The notes below the pieces were generated by a model that was not told the origin of the DNA, made no database searches, and saw only the letters and a program-made list of their open reading frames with translations. This document shows, piece by piece, positions 34,198-35,266 of a DNA stretch of 35,266 nt (positions are counted from its first letter, which is position 1; every line of letters starts with the position of its first letter). Source of the DNA: Zygnema cylindricum (lineage: Eukaryota; Streptophyta; Zygnematophyceae; Zygnematales; Zygnemataceae); NCBI GenBank assembly GCA_037447655.1, contig JBBHKE010002686.1:6080-41345 (forward strand). Direction: 5' to 3'. The position numbers were made by a program, and so were the translations under genes.

Positions 34198-35084
34198 AAA
34201 AAAGAAAAAAAGAAAAGGGGTCAAAGATAAAATGTAAAAGAAAAACAGAGTTACCATTTATACTTCGCTTGATTTCCATTCTCCTACCTATTAGAAATGT
34301 CTAAAATGACCTCCTTATTTGTCCAAGTCCTAAACTTCAAGTAGTACTTCTCCGTTTGTATACTTACCTATAGAAGTGTGAATGATTCCTTCAAGAACTA
34401 AATGAATGTCTTTTTGAGCTTAAATGCCTTTTACCTTTTCGGCAACCGACCTCTTTCTAGTGACTCTTTCTTCCATCCCCTCTCCATCCTTCTCCCAACC
34501 ATTAAAACCCTTAACATCCTCAAAAAAACCTTACCCCCCTCCTTACTTTTCCCTTCCCTTCCGTTCCTTAATGTCGGTTACCAAGATTAGTCACACCTAG
34601 AATTAGTGTAAAAACTCCACTAAAACGGAGAGCCACCTGTTTTGGTGCCGTAAGTAGCAATAAATTAAACTGGTCAAATTTTTTGTTTGAGAGGGAAAAG
34701 TGCCCTTGGGTCCTTTTGAGTTTTTGAAGGAAACAAAGAAGGACCCAAAAGGACCCCCTTAGTTCACTCGTTTTGTCTGGTTATGCAACTACTACGTCTT
34801 CTTGTTCTAATTTATCGGAGCTGAGACAAACAAAAACCTCTTCTATGGTCTTTGATCCATTTTTTTCCATTTATCTCTCTTGTTTTTTGGCATCTGATAC
34901 ATTTTGTACTTTTCTCCCTTTCAAACATTTTCATGTCCTCAGCTCCTCCTCCTAATAATTAGTGCTCCCTCCTCTTAATTTTCACATTCTAAGAAGCGAC
35001 GAGAGAGAAGAGGGAGAGGATCACAGCAAAATAAGTCTCTTTATCGACGAAATCTTGCAAATCTTAACACAAAATTGTAAAGAA
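34198..35084. other. Interval without a supported gene; one hairpin
   Basis: A CT-rich patch lies at about 34475-34570. Near 34705-34760, TGGGTCCTTTTGAG is complementary to a later CCCAAAAGGACCC across about 30 nt, a possible stem-loop. Nothing else was recognised. Confidence 0.3.
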
Positions 35085-35266
35085 AAATGAAGAGCGAGGG
35101 AGAGAGGGAGATGGGAGGGAGAGTGGGGGAAGAAGAAGGAGAAGGAGAGGGAGAGGAGAGAGAGAGGGAGAGGGAGAGGAGAGGGAGAGGAAGAGGGCGA
35201 GGAGAGGGCGAGGGCGAGGAAGAGGGAGAGGGAGAGGGAGAGGGCGAGTGCGAGGGCGAGGGCGAG
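35085..35266 (+). repeat. Polypurine GAGGGAGA/GAGGGCGA tract at the window edge
   Basis: GA-rich simple repeat shifting from GAGGGAGA units to GAGGGCGA units; it continues past the window end. Confidence 0.9.

Overview
The window looks like nuclear DNA of a streptophyte (a land plant, probably not a well-studied seed plant, or a charophyte relative). Evidence: intron-containing genes with GT-AG splice sites, NPH3/RPT2-like (NRL) BTB proteins (a green-lineage family), several Ty1/copia retrotransposons, one primed by a near-perfect initiator-Met-tRNA site, and MITEs. Nothing in the sequence fixes the species. No prokaryotic operon, CRISPR array, rRNA or intact tRNA gene was seen. || Layout. 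1-4,450: two degenerate plus-strand copia elements with a tRNA-derived (SINE-like) relic between them. 5,509-6,163: a 616-bp TA-flanked MITE next to the end of a related one. 6,164-9,780: a minus-strand non-LTR retrotransposon with reverse transcriptase and a C-terminal restriction-like endonuclease, broken by only one frameshift and one nonsense codon. 9,780-13,910: homopolymers, a polypurine minisatellite of about 195 bp period, and unassigned DNA. 13,920-31,640: the centre of interest, three head-to-tail minus-strand paralogs of one gene family. 31,676-35,266: more MITEs and low-complexity tracts with no convincing gene. || The paralog array. Copy 2 (18,382-28,770) is the most complete. Its three exons splice in phase and, without one insertion, would encode an 828-residue protein: BTB/POZ, NPH3 domain, coiled coil, then a seven-bladed WD40 propeller in place of the usual NRL C-terminal tail. 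A BTB-NPH3-WD40 fusion is not the textbook architecture of the family and is the best candidate here for something undescribed. Copy 2 is disrupted in exon 2 by a young copia element (20,747-26,895; LTRs apparently identical apart from a 96-bp tandem duplication; 5-bp target duplication), and the empty site can be read in copy 1. Copy 1 (14,364-16,802) has a 1-nt frameshift, an expanded poly-Glu tract and no WD40 exon. Copy 3 (30,581-31,610) is a deleted remnant carrying two MITEs. As assembled, all three copies are broken; whether intact alleles exist cannot be judged from this window. || The young copia element has all catalytic motifs, but its polyprotein is split between integrase and reverse transcriptase by one in-frame UAG in a CARYYA context, the kind that permits readthrough in tobamoviruses and in the soybean element SIRE1. 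The MITEs fall into a 217-218 bp TA-flanked family (three near-complete copies plus decayed ends), a related 616-bp element, and a separate hAT-like element with a perfect 8-bp target duplication.
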